A program made the position numbers and the translations under genes. The notes beneath the pieces were generated by a model that had not been told where the DNA came from, did not search any database, and saw only the letters and a list, made by a program, of their open reading frames with translations. From NCBI GenBank assembly GCA_020851325.1, contig JADZCY010000279.1, positions 1 to 64,000 on the forward strand: a stretch of 64,000 nt of DNA, written 5' to 3'. The DNA comes from Acidobacteriota bacterium. GTDB taxonomy: Bacteria; Acidobacteriota; Vicinamibacteria; Vicinamibacterales; UBA2999. This document shows positions 1 through 13,860 of the stretch, piece by piece; the stretch's first letter is position 1, and the number at the start of each line of letters is the position of its first letter.

Positions 1-26
1 CGGCCGCCTTTCGCACCGAGTAAGCC

Positions 27-614
27 ATGGCACAGTACGAAGACAAAGTCCTGCACGAGCTCGACGGCATCAAGGAGTACGACAACCCGATGCCGGGGTG
101 GCTGATGGCCATCTGGTGGGGCTCGCTCATCTTCTCCGCCGGCTACCTGATGTTCTACGCCCTCTCGTTCGGCGAGGGGACGATGGAGGCCGAGTATCGC
201 CAGCAGACCGCCAGCGACGTCGCCGCCGTGCAGGCGTATTTCGACGCCAACCCGCTGGTGCCGCCCAAGGCGATGGAACTGTTGTCCGGCGCGCGCGACA
301 GCGCCGTGCTCGATGTCGGCGCCGCCCGGTTCACGCGCTCGTGCGCGCCCTGCCACGGCGAGCAGGCCCAGGGGCTGATCGGTCCGAACCTCACCGACGA
401 TCGCTGGCTGCATGGCGGCTCGGTCGAGCAGGTGTTCCAATCGGTCGCCAAGGGATGGCCGGCGAAGGGCATGCCGCCCTGGGGTCGCGCGGTCGCCCCG
501 GAGGAACTGGCCGCACTCGTCTCGTACATCCGCAGCGTGCAGGGCACGCAGCCGCCCAACCCGCGTCCCGCCGAGGGAGATCCCGTTGCGCCGGAGGCGC
601 TCCCCGAGCGGTAA
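27..614 (+). CDS. ccoP: cbb3-type cytochrome c oxidase subunit III (CcoP/FixP), apparently mono-haem
   Basis: N-terminal YDNPMPGWL plus TM segment typical of CcoP; one CxxCH (CAPCH); followed by ccoG/fixH/ccoI/ccoS. Confidence 0.88.
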   Translation: MAQYEDKVLHELDGIKEYDNPMPGWLMAIWWGSLIFSAGYLMFYALSFGEGTMEAEYRQQTASDVAAVQAYFDANPLVPPKAMELLSGARDSAVLDVGAARFTRSCAPCHGEQAQGLIGPNLTDDRWLHGGSVEQVFQSVAKGWPAKGMPPWGRAVAPEELAALVSYIRSVQGTQPPNPRPAEGDPVAPEALPER

Positions 615-617
615 ACC

Positions 618-2087
618 ATGGCGTCCCCCTCTTCATCCAAGGCTGTCGTCCAGTCGTCCGGTGGCGACGGGCACCACGAACGTCTGTTCGAGGTCGCGCC
701 GGCCGAGGAACTGCTCTACAGCCTGTCGGCCGACGGCAAGCGCCGCTTCATGCACCCGGTGGTCCGCAAGGGCCACTACTGGGCCATCCGGCGGCGCATC
801 GCCTATGCGTTGATGGTGCTGTTCGTCGCGCTGCCGCTGATTCCGGTGGGCGATCACGCGGCGGTGCTGCTCGACATCGCGACGTGGCGCTTCCATCTCT
901 TCGGCACCACCTTCCACCCGACCGACAACCTGCTGCTGGCGGCCCTGGGCTTCGGCGTCGTGGTCACGGTCTTCTTCGTCGGCTCGACGTTCGGGCGCGT
1001 GTGGTGCGGCTTCGGCTGTCCGCAGACGGTGTACCTCGAGTTCCTGTTCCGTCCGGTCGAGGCGTGGATCGAAGGCGGGCCGACCAATCAGCGTCGGCTC
1101 AACAAGGCGCCGTGGAACGCGGAAAAGATCCGTATCAAGGCCACCAAGTGGATCGTGTTCACGGCCATCGCGCTGCTGATGGCCGCCACCTTCGTCGCCT
1201 ACTTCACCGGCTGGTCGGCGCTGGCGCCGGGTCTGCTGAACAACCCGGGCCAGTGGAAGGGCTCGATGTTCACCATCGCGTTCGTCACCGCGATGATCGT
1301 CTTCGACTTCGGCTGGTTCCGCGATCAGATGTGCACGATCGCGTGTCCGTACGGCCGGCTGCAGAACGTGCTGTCGGACAAGGACACGCGGCTGGTCGCC
1401 TACGACGTCGGCCGCGGCGAACCGCGAACGCGCGCGCGCGTCCAGTTGCCGGGCGCCGGCGACTGCATCGACTGCGGCGCCTGCGTCAGCGCGTGCCCCA
1501 CCGGCGTCGACATCCGGCGCGGCCTGCAGGTCGAATGCATCGGCACCGCCCAGTGCGTCGACGCCTGTGACGACGTCATGCGCAAGCTCGGACGTCCAAC
1601 CGGCTTGATCAAGTTCACCTCGGAGCGCGAGCAGCAGGGCGGGACGCGGCATCTGTGGCGGCCGCGCAACCTCGTCTACCTGGTGCTGATGCTCACCGCC
1701 TGGGGCACGCTCGGCGCGCTGGTGCTCACGCGTGCCGATGCGCTGGTCGAAGTCGTGCGCGGCGGCCGCGAGCCGTACCGGCTGCTCACCTCGGGCGAGG
1801 TCGCCAATCAGCAGCGCCTGCGCATCACCAATCAGCGCGATGTGACGCAGCAGTTCACCGTCACCGTCATCGACCCGCCGGAGCTGTCACTCGTCGTCAG
1901 CGAATCGCCGATCGTCGTCGGGCCCGAGGCCGTCGTGACCGTCAACCTCGTCACCACCGTGCCCCGCCATCTGTTCGTCGACGGCCAGGCCACGGCGCGC
2001 TACCTCGTCACCTCGGATCAGGGCTACCGCGAAGAAATCGAGTTCCTGCTGCTCGGACCATACGGAACGGGAGGGAACACGCCATGA
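618..2087 (+). CDS. ccoG: cytochrome c oxidase accessory protein CcoG/FixG
   Basis: Polyferredoxin-like membrane protein with CGFGCPQTVY, CTIACPYGR, CIDCGACVSACPTG motifs; operon context. Confidence 0.93.
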   Translation: MASPSSSKAVVQSSGGDGHHERLFEVAPAEELLYSLSADGKRRFMHPVVRKGHYWAIRRRIAYALMVLFVALPLIPVGDHAAVLLDIATWRFHLFGTTFHPTDNLLLAALGFGVVVTVFFVGSTFGRVWCGFGCPQTVYLEFLFRPVEAWIEGGPTNQRRLNKAPWNAEKIRIKATKWIVFTAIALLMAATFVAYFTGWSALAPGLLNNPGQWKGSMFTIAFVTAMIVFDFGWFRDQMCTIACPYGRLQNVLSDKDTRLVAYDVGRGEPRTRARVQLPGAGDCIDCGACVSACPTGVDIRRGLQVECIGTAQCVDACDDVMRKLGRPTGLIKFTSEREQQGGTRHLWRPRNLVYLVLMLTAWGTLGALVLTRADALVEVVRGGREPYRLLTSGEVANQQRLRITNQRDVTQQFTVTVIDPPELSLVVSESPIVVGPEAVVTVNLVTTVPRHLFVDGQATARYLVTSDQGYREEIEFLLLGPYGTGGNTP

Positions 2088-2626
2088 AGAAGCTGTTCCG
2101 CCTGGTGTCGGAGTACCGCTGGCCGATCTACATCGGCGGTCACCTGACGATGTCGGTGGTCGCCTGCGGCGTGCTGGTGTGGGTGGCGACACGGCCTGAT
2201 GTGCCGCGGCCGATCGAGGGCTATTACGAAGCGGCGCGGACGTGGGATGTGGACGAGGCCGTGCAGGCAGCCAGTCGCGATCTGGGCTGGGACGTCCGCT
2301 ACGAGTTGCCGGACGGCATCCCCCACTACCCCGGCATGCCGCGTCCGGTGGACATCACCGTGCGGGACCGCAGCGGTGATCCGGTGTCCGGACTGACGGG
2401 CCGACTGCTGGCCATCCGCCCGTCCGACGCTCGACTCAACCAGCGCGGCGAACTCGTCGCCGTGCCGGCTGCCGCCGGCGTCTACCGCACGCTCGTGCGT
2501 CTCGACGAACCTGGCGCCTGGGAACTGCGGCTCGATACCCACCAGGGTGCAATGCGCTTCGTCCACGCCGCCCGCTTCACCGTACCGGCCGACACGTCCG
2601 CCATGCGGAGGGACGGGAGGCCATGA
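2084..2626 (+). CDS. fixH: FixH family protein
   Basis: N-terminal TM, then FixH-like beta domain (DITVRDRSGDPVSGL); ATG at 2084 overlaps ccoG stop; the ORF-track start at 1655 is too far upstream. Confidence 0.82.
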   Translation: MKKLFRLVSEYRWPIYIGGHLTMSVVACGVLVWVATRPDVPRPIEGYYEAARTWDVDEAVQAASRDLGWDVRYELPDGIPHYPGMPRPVDITVRDRSGDPVSGLTGRLLAIRPSDARLNQRGELVAVPAAAGVYRTLVRLDEPGAWELRLDTHQGAMRFVHAARFTVPADTSAMRRDGRP

Positions 2627-5103
2627 GCGCGAGCGTTCCACGTTCGGTCCGCGGCTCGACGGCCTGCGCCCATTGCGGCCTCGCCGTTCCCGCCGGCCTC
2701 ATGCGTGCTGGCGACGAGTCGCAGTTCTGCTGCTCCGGCTGCCGTCAGGTGTACTCGCTGGTCCACGAGTGGGGATTCAACCAGTACTACCAGTTGATCG
2801 AGCGACAGCGTGGCGCGCTCGAGCCAGCCCGCGTGTCCGGCCGCAGCTTCGACGACTTCGACGATGCCGCGTTGCAGGCGTCGGCGAGCGAGGCGGTTGC
2901 CGGCGGACGCTTCCGCACGCGGTTGTATCTGGAAGGCGTGCACTGCGCCGCCTGCGTGTGGCTGGTCGAGAAGCTGCCGTCCGTGCTTGCCGGCGTCGAC
3001 GAGGTGCGGCTCAATTACGGCAACGCCGTCGCCGAGGTCACCTGGCGTCCGGACCACACGCGGCTATCGGCGGTCGCCCGCGCCCTCGATCGCCTCGGCT
3101 ACACGCCGCATGTCCACCAGGCTTCGCGGCTGCAGGATGCGCGCCGCGCCGAGGACCGCGCCAGCCTCGCCCGTCTCGGCGTCGCCACCGCCTGCGCCAT
3201 GAACCTGATGTTCATGTCGGGGGCGCTCTACGCCGGCGAGTACCAGGGGATGGCCACCCGCTTCGAGGTGTTCTTCCGCTGGTTCTCGCTGGTCGTCGCC
3301 GCGCCGGTGTTCCTCTATTCCGCGCGGCCGTTCTTCCAGACGGCGATCGCCGGCCTGCGGACCGGCCTGATTCACATCGACCTGCCGATTGCCGTCGCGA
3401 TTGCGATCGCCGGCGCCGCCAGCGCGTGGAACGTCATCGTCGGCCACGGCCATCTCTGGTTCGATTCGCTGGCGATGCTGATTGCGGCGCTCCTGGCCGC
3501 GCGGCAACTGCAGCGCGGCGCCCAGCGCGCGGCGCTCGAACGCGCCGACAGCCTGCGCGGCGTGGCGTTTCTGGAATTCGCGCGGCGGCTCGATGGCGAC
3601 GGCGCCAATACCGCGGTCGCCGAAGTGCCGCTGACGGCCCTGGCGCAGGGCGACCGTGTCGAAGTCCGGAGCGGCGAGCTGATCCCGGTCGACGGGCTCG
3701 TGCTCACCGGCCGCTCGATGCTGAACAACGCCGTCCTCACCGGCGAGGCGGTGCCGTGTCCCGTCGAACCCGGCGACGCCGTGCACGCCGGCGCCACCAA
3801 CCTGGGCGCCCGGCTCATCGTCCGCGTCGAGGCGGCGGGCGCACGCACACGCGTCGGTGCTCTGCTCGCCATCGTCCAGGAGGCGCTGTCGCGCAAGCCG
3901 GCGATGCTGCACGTCACCGACGTGCTGGCGCGCCGCTTCGTGGTGACGCTGCTGCTGGCAGCCACCGCGACGCTGGGCCTCGGCTGGTGGTGGCTCGGAC
4001 CCGAAGTCGCGTTCACGCGCGTCGTCGCCCTGCTTGTCGTGTCGTGCCCGTGCGCGCTTGGCCTGTCGGTGCCGCTCGCGCTGTCGGTGACGCTGATGCG
4101 CGCGGCGCGAGCCGGGATCTTCGTGAAGAACCCCGATGCGCTGGAACGCCTCCGCCGCGTCGAGACGGTGCTGCTCGACAAGACCGGCACGCTCACCGAA
4201 GGCCGGGCCACGGTGGTCCGCTGGCACGGCGGCGAGCGCACGCTGCAACTGGCGCGGGCGCTCGAAGCGGAGTCGTCGCACGGCGTGGCGCGAGCGTTTC
4301 AGCAGACCGACACGCGCGGCCTGCACCTCGTGCCGATGATCGCCGAGGTGGTGGAGGAACCTGGACGCGGCATCCGCGGCCGGCTCGACGGCCACGACGT
4401 GCGTGTCGGCACGCGCGCGTTCGCGGTGGCGGATGGCGCAACGATGTCGCCGCCGCTGGCCACCGCCGCTGCCGAGATGCTGGCCGCCGGGTTGAGTCCG
4501 GTGTTCGTCGCGATCGACGGACGCCCGGCCGGCGTCGCCGGCATCGGCGATCGTCTGCGGCCCGATGCGCAGCGCACCGTCGCCGCCCTGCAGGCTCTCG
4601 GCGTGCGCGTGCGGATCCTCTCCGGAGATCACGGCGCGATCGTCGCCCGCACGGGCGCCGAGTTGGGGCTGCCGCCTGCCGACGTGCACGGCGATCTCAC
4701 GCCCGAACAGAAGCGCGACTTCGTCGCCGACCTCGTCGCGCATCGCAGCGGCGGCGGCGCCATCGTGATGGTTGGCGACGGCGTCAACGACGCCGCGGCG
4801 CTGGCCCTCGCCGACGTCGGTGTTGCCGTCGATGGCGGCATGGGCGCGACCATCGTCGCCGCCGACATCGTGCTGACACGCGAAGGCGTGCGGCCGGTGC
4901 TCGCCATCCTCGACGGCGCGCGTCGCCTGCGCGGCGTGGTGCGCCGCAACATCGGCTTCTCGCTCGTCTACAACGTCGTCGCGTCGTCACTGGCGGTGTT
5001 CGGACTGATCGGGCCGCTGGCCGCGGCCGTGCTGATGCCGCTGTCGTCGCTCGCCGTTGTCCTCTCCTCGACGTTCACGCGCACATTCGCGCGGGAGGCC
5101 TGA
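2623..5103 (+). CDS. ccoI: Cu-type P1B ATPase CcoI/FixI
   Basis: N-terminal Cys-rich region, HMA CAAC, CPC motif (VVSCPCALGL), DKTGTLTEG, GDGVNDAAAL. Confidence 0.94.
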   Translation: MSASVPRSVRGSTACAHCGLAVPAGLMRAGDESQFCCSGCRQVYSLVHEWGFNQYYQLIERQRGALEPARVSGRSFDDFDDAALQASASEAVAGGRFRTRLYLEGVHCAACVWLVEKLPSVLAGVDEVRLNYGNAVAEVTWRPDHTRLSAVARALDRLGYTPHVHQASRLQDARRAEDRASLARLGVATACAMNLMFMSGALYAGEYQGMATRFEVFFRWFSLVVAAPVFLYSARPFFQTAIAGLRTGLIHIDLPIAVAIAIAGAASAWNVIVGHGHLWFDSLAMLIAALLAARQLQRGAQRAALERADSLRGVAFLEFARRLDGDGANTAVAEVPLTALAQGDRVEVRSGELIPVDGLVLTGRSMLNNAVLTGEAVPCPVEPGDAVHAGATNLGARLIVRVEAAGARTRVGALLAIVQEALSRKPAMLHVTDVLARRFVVTLLLAATATLGLGWWWLGPEVAFTRVVALLVVSCPCALGLSVPLALSVTLMRAARAGIFVKNPDALERLRRVETVLLDKTGTLTEGRATVVRWHGGERTLQLARALEAESSHGVARAFQQTDTRGLHLVPMIAEVVEEPGRGIRGRLDGHDVRVGTRAFAVADGATMSPPLATAAAEMLAAGLSPVFVAIDGRPAGVAGIGDRLRPDAQRTVAALQALGVRVRILSGDHGAIVARTGAELGLPPADVHGDLTPEQKRDFVADLVAHRSGGGAIVMVGDGVNDAAALALADVGVAVDGGMGATIVAADIVLTREGVRPVLAILDGARRLRGVVRRNIGFSLVYNVVASSLAVFGLIGPLAAAVLMPLSSLAVVLSSTFTRTFAREA

Positions 5104-5104
5104 C

Positions 5105-5305
5105 GTGGAAACGATCTTCGTCCTGCTTCCACTGGCGCTCCTGATCGCGGCCATCGCCGTGGCCTTCTTCATCTGGGCGGCGATGACCGGCCAGTTCGAC
5201 GACCTGGAGACACCAGCACTTCGCATGCTGTTCGACGATGACGCGCCGGCAACGGCGCGCCGGGACGCGGCAGCAGGCACTACCAGCAAGGGAGTTCACG
5301 AATGA
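5105..5305 (+). CDS. ccoS: cbb3 oxidase maturation protein CcoS
   Basis: Short single-TM protein with FFIWAAMTGQFDDLETPALRMLFDDD; GTG start at 5105 in frame with ORF 5057..5305. Confidence 0.9.
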   Translation: METIFVLLPLALLIAAIAVAFFIWAAMTGQFDDLETPALRMLFDDDAPATARRDAAAGTTSKGVHE

Positions 5306-5925
5306 CCGGCAGGAGATCCCCGGTGCGCCTGATTGCGCTTGTGCTCGCAGCAGTTGCGGCCGGGTCACTCGCCTACGCGTTCAGCAACGTGCGGAAAGGC
5401 TACGAGCCGCGCCAGCCGATTGCGTTCTCGCATCGCCGCATGGCCGGGCCGCCGGTGATGCAGGTGAACGCGCAGGGGCAGGAGGTCAACGTCGGCGGCT
5501 TCGGCATCGCCTGCGTCTACTGCCACACCATGCCCTACAAGGGCCGGCACTCGACGCTGCCGTCGACGGCGGTCTGCATGAACTGCCACTCCAACGTCGG
5601 CCTCGACAAGGAGTGGGTGCTGAAGATGAAGGACTACTGGGATCGCGGCGAGCCGATTCCGTGGGTGAAGGTGCACGACCTGGCCGACTTCGTCTATTTC
5701 GACCACTCGGCCCACCTCAACGCGAAGGATGCGTCGGGCCATCCGAAGCTGCCGGTGACCGACGAGGCGGGCCAGCCGATGCCGGCCTGCCAGACCTGTC
5801 ACGGCAAGGTCCAGGAGATGGAGATCGTCTCGGTGCAGCAGAACTTCAACATGCAGTGGTGCCTCGACTGCCACCGCAAGCCGGAGATGCAGGCGCCGAC
5901 CGACTGCATCACCTGCCACCGGTAA
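5302..5925 (+). CDS. actA: Alternative Complex III pentahaem cytochrome subunit ActA
   Basis: Five CxxCH motifs (CVYCH, CMNCH, CQTCH, CLDCH, CITCH); followed by actB-actF. Confidence 0.9.
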   Translation: MTGRRSPVRLIALVLAAVAAGSLAYAFSNVRKGYEPRQPIAFSHRRMAGPPVMQVNAQGQEVNVGGFGIACVYCHTMPYKGRHSTLPSTAVCMNCHSNVGLDKEWVLKMKDYWDRGEPIPWVKVHDLADFVYFDHSAHLNAKDASGHPKLPVTDEAGQPMPACQTCHGKVQEMEIVSVQQNFNMQWCLDCHRKPEMQAPTDCITCHR

Positions 5926-5934
5926 GGGAACTGT

Positions 5935-9043
<3,109 letters not shown>

Positions 9044-9057
<14 letters not shown>

Positions 9058-10537
9058 GGTGAGTCCGTACGCCACCGTCATGGATGACGGCCAACTGACC
9101 GGCCGGGCGATCGTCGTACCGGGCGCCGGCCCGTATGGCGGCGATCTCGAAGTGGCCGAACCGCTGGTCACCGGCAACAAGCGCTGGACGGATGTCGATC
9201 ACGACATCTGCACGCCGGCGGAACAGTTCCCGACCCGGCGCTGGTGGCTGGCCTTCGGCGTGTCGGTGTCGCTGCTGGCGGTGCTGGTCTTCTCGCTGAT
9301 CACGCTGCTCTACGCCGGCATGGGCATCGTCGGCGTGAACTCGCCGGTCGGCTGGGGCTCGTTCATCATCAACTTCGTCTTCTGGATCGGCATCGGCCAC
9401 GCCGGCACGCTGATCTCGGCGGTGCTCTACCTGTTCCGGCAGCAGTGGCGCACCGGCATCAATCGCGCCGCCGAAGCGATGACGCTCTTCGCCGTCGTCT
9501 GCGCCGCGATCTATCCGATCATCCACCTCGGGCGGCCGTGGTTCGCCTACTGGCTGATGCCGTATCCGAACGCGCGCGGGCCGCTGTGGATCAACTTCAA
9601 CTCGGCGTTGGCCTGGGACATCTTCGCAATCTCCACCTACGGCACCGTGTCGTTGGTGTTCTGGTATCTCGGCCTGCTACCTGATCTCGCCACCGTGCGC
9701 GATCGCGCCACGCACCCGTGGCGGCGCCGCCTCTACAACGCGATGAGTTTCGGCTGGACCGGATCGCAGCGCGCGTGGCGGCACTACGAGTCGGCCTACA
9801 TGGTGCTGGCCGCCCTGGCAACGCCGCTCGTCTTTTCCGTGCACACGATCGTGTCGTTCGACTTCGCCACCTCGGTGATGCCCGGCTGGCACACGACGAT
9901 CTTCCCGCCCTACTTCGTCATCGGCGCCATCTTCTCGGGCTTCGCCATGGTCATCACGCTGATGACCTTCATGCGCGGCTACTTCGGGATGACGAACTAC
10001 ATCACCCTGAACCACATGGAGAACATGGCGAAGATCCTGATGCTCACCGGCATGCTGGTGGGCTTCGCCTACTCCACCGAGTTCTTCATGGCCTGGTACT
10101 CGGGCAACGAGTGGGAAGGGTTCGTGTTCAGGAACCGCGCCTTCGGTCCGTACTGGTGGGCCTACGCGATCATGTTCACCTGCAACGCCATCGTGCCGCA
10201 GGTGTTCTGGGCCAAGTCGATGCGGCGCAACACCTGGGTGCTGTTCGCCGTGTCCATCCTGGTCAACGTCGGCATGTGGTTCGAGCGCTACGTCATCGTC
10301 GTGACGTCGCTGCACCGCGATTACCTGCCGTCGTCGTGGGGCATGTATTCGCTGACGTTCTGGGACCTGGCCATTCTGGTTGGCACCTTCGGGTTGTTCT
10401 TCACGCTCTTCCTGCTGTTCGTCCGGCTGCTGCCGGTCGTCGCCATCTCCGAGGTGAAGGGCGTGATGGATCCACAGGTGGCCCATGGCGGGCCGCGGCG
10501 TGACGCGATACCGACCGCCGTGCTGCAGGAGGTATGA
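9044..10537 (+). CDS. actC: Alternative Complex III quinol-interacting membrane subunit ActC (NrfD/PsrC family)
   Basis: Polytopic NrfD-like protein; position after actB. Confidence 0.9.
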
Positions 10538-11091
10538 CCATGATGCCAACCTCGACTCGTGGCGTGCTCGGCGCCTTCTACCTGCCCGACGAAGCCAAAG
10601 CGGCGGCGGCGAAGGTGCGCGCCGCCGGATGGACGCATTTCGACATGCTGACACCCTTCCCCGTGCACGGCATGGAAGAGGCCATGGGACAGGAGCGCTC
10701 GTGGGTGCCGTGGGCCACCGCTGGCCTGGCGCTGACCGGCGTGCTGTTCGCGCAGGCGCTGCAGAACTACGTGATGGTTTACGACTGGCCGATGAACTTC
10801 GGCGGCAAGCCGCACGCCGCGTGGCCGGCGTTCGTGCCGGTGACCTTCGAGTTGATGGTGCTCTTCGCCGCGGTTGGCAGCGCCATCATCGCCGTTGTCG
10901 CCGGAAAGAAGGACACGGTGCCGCAGCCGCCGCCGATGCTGGTGAAGACCGGCGCCACCGGTGATCGTTTCGTGCTGTGGATCTCGGCCACCGACCCGCA
11001 GTGGCGCGCCGAGGCCGCCGAGCGGTTCGTGCGCGACCTTGGCGCCGACGATGTCCGGCTGGTGAACGTGGATGGAGGCCGCGATGCGTAA
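10534..11091 (+). CDS. actD: Alternative Complex III subunit ActD (DUF3341)
   Basis: [36 protein letters not shown] and two TMs; position after actC. Confidence 0.9.
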   Translation: MTMMPTSTRGVLGAFYLPDEAKAAAAKVRAAGWTHFDMLTPFPVHGMEEAMGQERSWVPWATAGLALTGVLFAQALQNYVMVYDWPMNFGGKPHAAWPAFVPVTFELMVLFAAVGSAIIAVVAGKKDTVPQPPPMLVKTGATGDRFVLWISATDPQWRAEAAERFVRDLGADDVRLVNVDGGRDA

Positions 11092-11695
11092 CCGGGTAAC
11101 GAGAACCCTCTCCGGCGCGGTGCTGATCGCCGCCGTGAGCGTGGGGCTGGCCGGCTGCGACGTCGGGCTGCCCGCGGGGCGCGCGCCGCACCGCGAAGGC
11201 AACCGGCTCGACATGATCGACCAGCCGAAGCCCAAGCCGCAGCGCGGCGACCTGTTCGGCAGGCGAGCCACCGGCGGGTTCGAACCGCCGGTTGGTGCGG
11301 TCGCGATCGACGAGCAGCCGTATCGATTCACGCAGGCGGAGGCCGCGCAGGCTGGCGCCGAACTGATCAATCCCCTGCCGGACACGACCGATGTCGTCGC
11401 GCACGGCCGCTTCGTCTGGGACAACGTCTGCATCACCTGCCACGGGCCGGTCGGCGCCGGCGATGGACACCTGACCTCGCTGTTTCCGAAGCCGCCCAGC
11501 CTGATGACGCAGAAGGTGCGCGACTGGCCCGATGGCGAGCTGTTCCATCGACCGATGCGCGGCCAGGGCTCGATGCCGAGCCATGCGCGTCAGATCGACG
11601 CCCGCGATGCCTGGTCGGTTGTGCGCTACATCCGCCACCTGCAGGCCGAGCAGCCGGTGGCGCCGCCGCCGCCGACGCCAGGAGTTACGCAATGA
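11084..11695 (+). CDS. actE: Alternative Complex III mono-haem cytochrome c lipoprotein ActE
   Basis: Lipobox-like LAGC signal and CITCH motif; start at 11084 preferred over 11072. Confidence 0.87.
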   Translation: MRNRVTRTLSGAVLIAAVSVGLAGCDVGLPAGRAPHREGNRLDMIDQPKPKPQRGDLFGRRATGGFEPPVGAVAIDEQPYRFTQAEAAQAGAELINPLPDTTDVVAHGRFVWDNVCITCHGPVGAGDGHLTSLFPKPPSLMTQKVRDWPDGELFHRPMRGQGSMPSHARQIDARDAWSVVRYIRHLQAEQPVAPPPPTPGVTQ

Positions 11696-12906
11696 GCGCC
11701 GCACATTCTCATTCCCTGCCGCACGCCCCGGAACGACTTGCCTTGCCGGCGTCGCTGCGGGCGGCGTCCGGCCTGATGGTGATCGCCGGCGTCCTCGGGC
11801 TCGGCTGGGCCTTCCTGCAAGGCGACGCCGCGCTGGCCTGGAGCACGTATCTGATCGGCGCCTTCTTCGCCCTCGGGCTCGGCGTCTTCGGTCTGGCCTG
11901 GATCGCCATGCTGCACCTGACCGGTGGCGCGTGGTCGGTGACGATGCGCCGCGTGCCTGAAGCGATGACGGCGTGGATCGTGCCGGGCGGCGTGCTCGCG
12001 ATGTTCGTCACGCTCGGCGCGCACACCCTGTATCACTGGTCCGATGCCACCACGGTGGCCGGCGACGAACTGCTGTCGCACAAGGCGCCGTTCCTCAACC
12101 TGACGATGTTCGTGGTGCTCGGCGTCATCAGCGTGGTGCTGTGGGCGGCGTTCACCGCCATCATCGTCGGCGCGTCGCGGCGCCAGGATCGCGAGGGCGG
12201 CATTGCCGCCACGCGCTCGAGCCGCGCGATGTCGGCGCTGTTCATGGTCTTCTTCGCGATCACCTTCAGCATCGTCAGCTTCTACTTCCTGATGTCGCTC
12301 GACGCGCACTGGTTCTCGACGATGTTCGCGGTGCTGGTGTTCACCGACGTCATGCAGACGGGCACCGCGTTCGTCGCGTTGATGGTGGCGCTGCTCGTCA
12401 GCGCCGGCATGCTCGAAGGGTTCGTCACCGAGCATCACCTGCACAGCCTCGGCAAGATGCTGTTCGCGTGGACGGGCTTCTGGGCCTACATCTACTTCTG
12501 TCAGTTCATGCTGATCTGGTACGCCAACATCCCGGAGGAAACGGCGTACTTCCTCAAGCGCGCCGAGAACGGCTGGCTGCCGTATCTGCTGGTGTTGCCG
12601 CTGCTGAAGTTCGTCGTGCCGTTCATGGCGATGCTGCCGCGCGATGCCAAGCGGCTTCCCGGTCGGCTGATCCCGGTAGCGCTGCTGGTGCTGTTCGCGC
12701 AGTTCTGGGAGCTGTTCCTGATGGTCGCGCCGGCGGTCGGCCACGGAGAGACGATGGCGCACGGGCATCTGCCGATCGTCGAACTGGCGGGCACGCTGGG
12801 GTTCCTCGGCCTGTTCACGCTGGTCTTCGGCTGGGCGCTGGCGCGGCACGACGCGGTGCCGCTGAAGGATCCCGCGCTCGCCGAGTGCCTCGCGTATCAC
12901 TCGTGA
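11692..12906 (+). CDS. actF: Alternative Complex III membrane subunit ActF
   Basis: Polytopic protein with SFYFLMSLDAHWFSTMFAVLVF; last gene of the act operon. Confidence 0.88.
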   Translation: MSAAHSHSLPHAPERLALPASLRAASGLMVIAGVLGLGWAFLQGDAALAWSTYLIGAFFALGLGVFGLAWIAMLHLTGGAWSVTMRRVPEAMTAWIVPGGVLAMFVTLGAHTLYHWSDATTVAGDELLSHKAPFLNLTMFVVLGVISVVLWAAFTAIIVGASRRQDREGGIAATRSSRAMSALFMVFFAITFSIVSFYFLMSLDAHWFSTMFAVLVFTDVMQTGTAFVALMVALLVSAGMLEGFVTEHHLHSLGKMLFAWTGFWAYIYFCQFMLIWYANIPEETAYFLKRAENGWLPYLLVLPLLKFVVPFMAMLPRDAKRLPGRLIPVALLVLFAQFWELFLMVAPAVGHGETMAHGHLPIVELAGTLGFLGLFTLVFGWALARHDAVPLKDPALAECLAYHS

Positions 12907-12934
12907 TTCCACGATTCACTGGCGTTGAGAATCC

Positions 12935-12970
12935 ACCTGCTACCTGCTATCTGCTTCCTGCTTTCTACTG
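12935..12970 (+). repeat. CTGCTAY heptamer array
   Basis: CCTGCTACCTGCTATCTGCTTCCTGCTTTCTACTG, period 7, directly before the 12991 ORF. Confidence 0.75.
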
Positions 12971-12990
12971 ACTGAGCTGAAGGTCCCCCA

Positions 12991-13692
12991 ATGACGGAAC
13001 ACGCCCACGGCGTCGGCCTGATCGCCTCCAGCGGTCCGCTGGATCTGCTGGCGTTCCTGTCGCTGGGACTGCTCGGCAGCGCTGCTCACTGCGTCGGCAT
13101 GTGCGCGCCGTTCGCGATGCTGGTGTCGCGCCGCTACGGCGTGCCGCTGGGGCAGCACGCGCCGCTCGTGGCGCAACTGTGGTACTCGGCCGGTCGCCTG
13201 ACCACCTACGCCACGCTCGGCGTCATTGCCGGCGGCCTGGGCGGACTCGTGCAGTTGGCCGGCGCCACTGTCGGACTGCAGCGTGCCGCGGCGCTCCTGG
13301 CCGGCGCGGTGCTGGTGGTGTGGGGCGTGACGAGCCTGTTCCCCGGCCTGGCCGTCGCCGCCGCGGGCAGCAGCCGCGTTTCGCGCGTCGTGTCGCACCT
13401 GCACCGGCGGATGCCGGCGCACCCGCTGACGATGGGCCTCATGCTCGGACTGTTGCCGTGCGGCCTGCTCTACACCGCACTCGTCGCGGCGATCACTACC
13501 GGCAGCGCCCTCGCCGGCGGCGCGGCGATGGCGGTCTTCGGTCTTGGCACCGTCCCGGCGCTGATGGGCGTCTCGCTCGCCGACACGCTCCTGCTCCGCC
13601 GCCGCCCCGCCCTCAACCGAATCGCACAGCTCTTCGTCCTGGCCATGGGTTTCTGGTACTTGTGGCGGGGCCTGGTTCCGCCGCCTCATTGA
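12991..13692 (+). CDS. SafE/TauE-like (UreH-like TM domain) membrane protein, probably linked to cbb3/copper handling
   Basis: LGLLGSAAHCVGMCAPFAML typical of the sulfite exporter TauE/SafE-like family found near cco genes. Confidence 0.8.
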   Translation: MTEHAHGVGLIASSGPLDLLAFLSLGLLGSAAHCVGMCAPFAMLVSRRYGVPLGQHAPLVAQLWYSAGRLTTYATLGVIAGGLGGLVQLAGATVGLQRAAALLAGAVLVVWGVTSLFPGLAVAAAGSSRVSRVVSHLHRRMPAHPLTMGLMLGLLPCGLLYTALVAAITTGSALAGGAAMAVFGLGTVPALMGVSLADTLLLRRRPALNRIAQLFVLAMGFWYLWRGLVPPPH

Positions 13693-13724
13693 GGCCACGG
13701 ATGGCGCAGAGCAGGAAAACGCCC

Positions 13725-13830
13725 CGTGGCGCACCCCCGTGCAGCACCCCCGTGCCGCACCCCCGTGCAGCACCTCCGTGCCGCACCCCCGTGCCGCCAC
13801 CTTCGTGGCGCACTTTCGTGCCGCACCCGC
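13725..13830 (+). repeat. 13-bp array (GTGCNGCACCYCC), CAGCACC orientation, upstream of the M14 peptidase gene
   Basis: CGTGCAGCACCCCCGTGCCGCACCCCCGTGCAGCACCTCC read directly. Confidence 0.9.
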
Positions 13831-13860
13831 GTTAAACTGGCCGCTTCAAGGAAGGCTTCC

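Noticed and set aside
3064-4743. 559-aa minus-strand ORF opposite ccoI
   Set aside because: Shadow ORF; ccoI has all P-type ATPase motifs.
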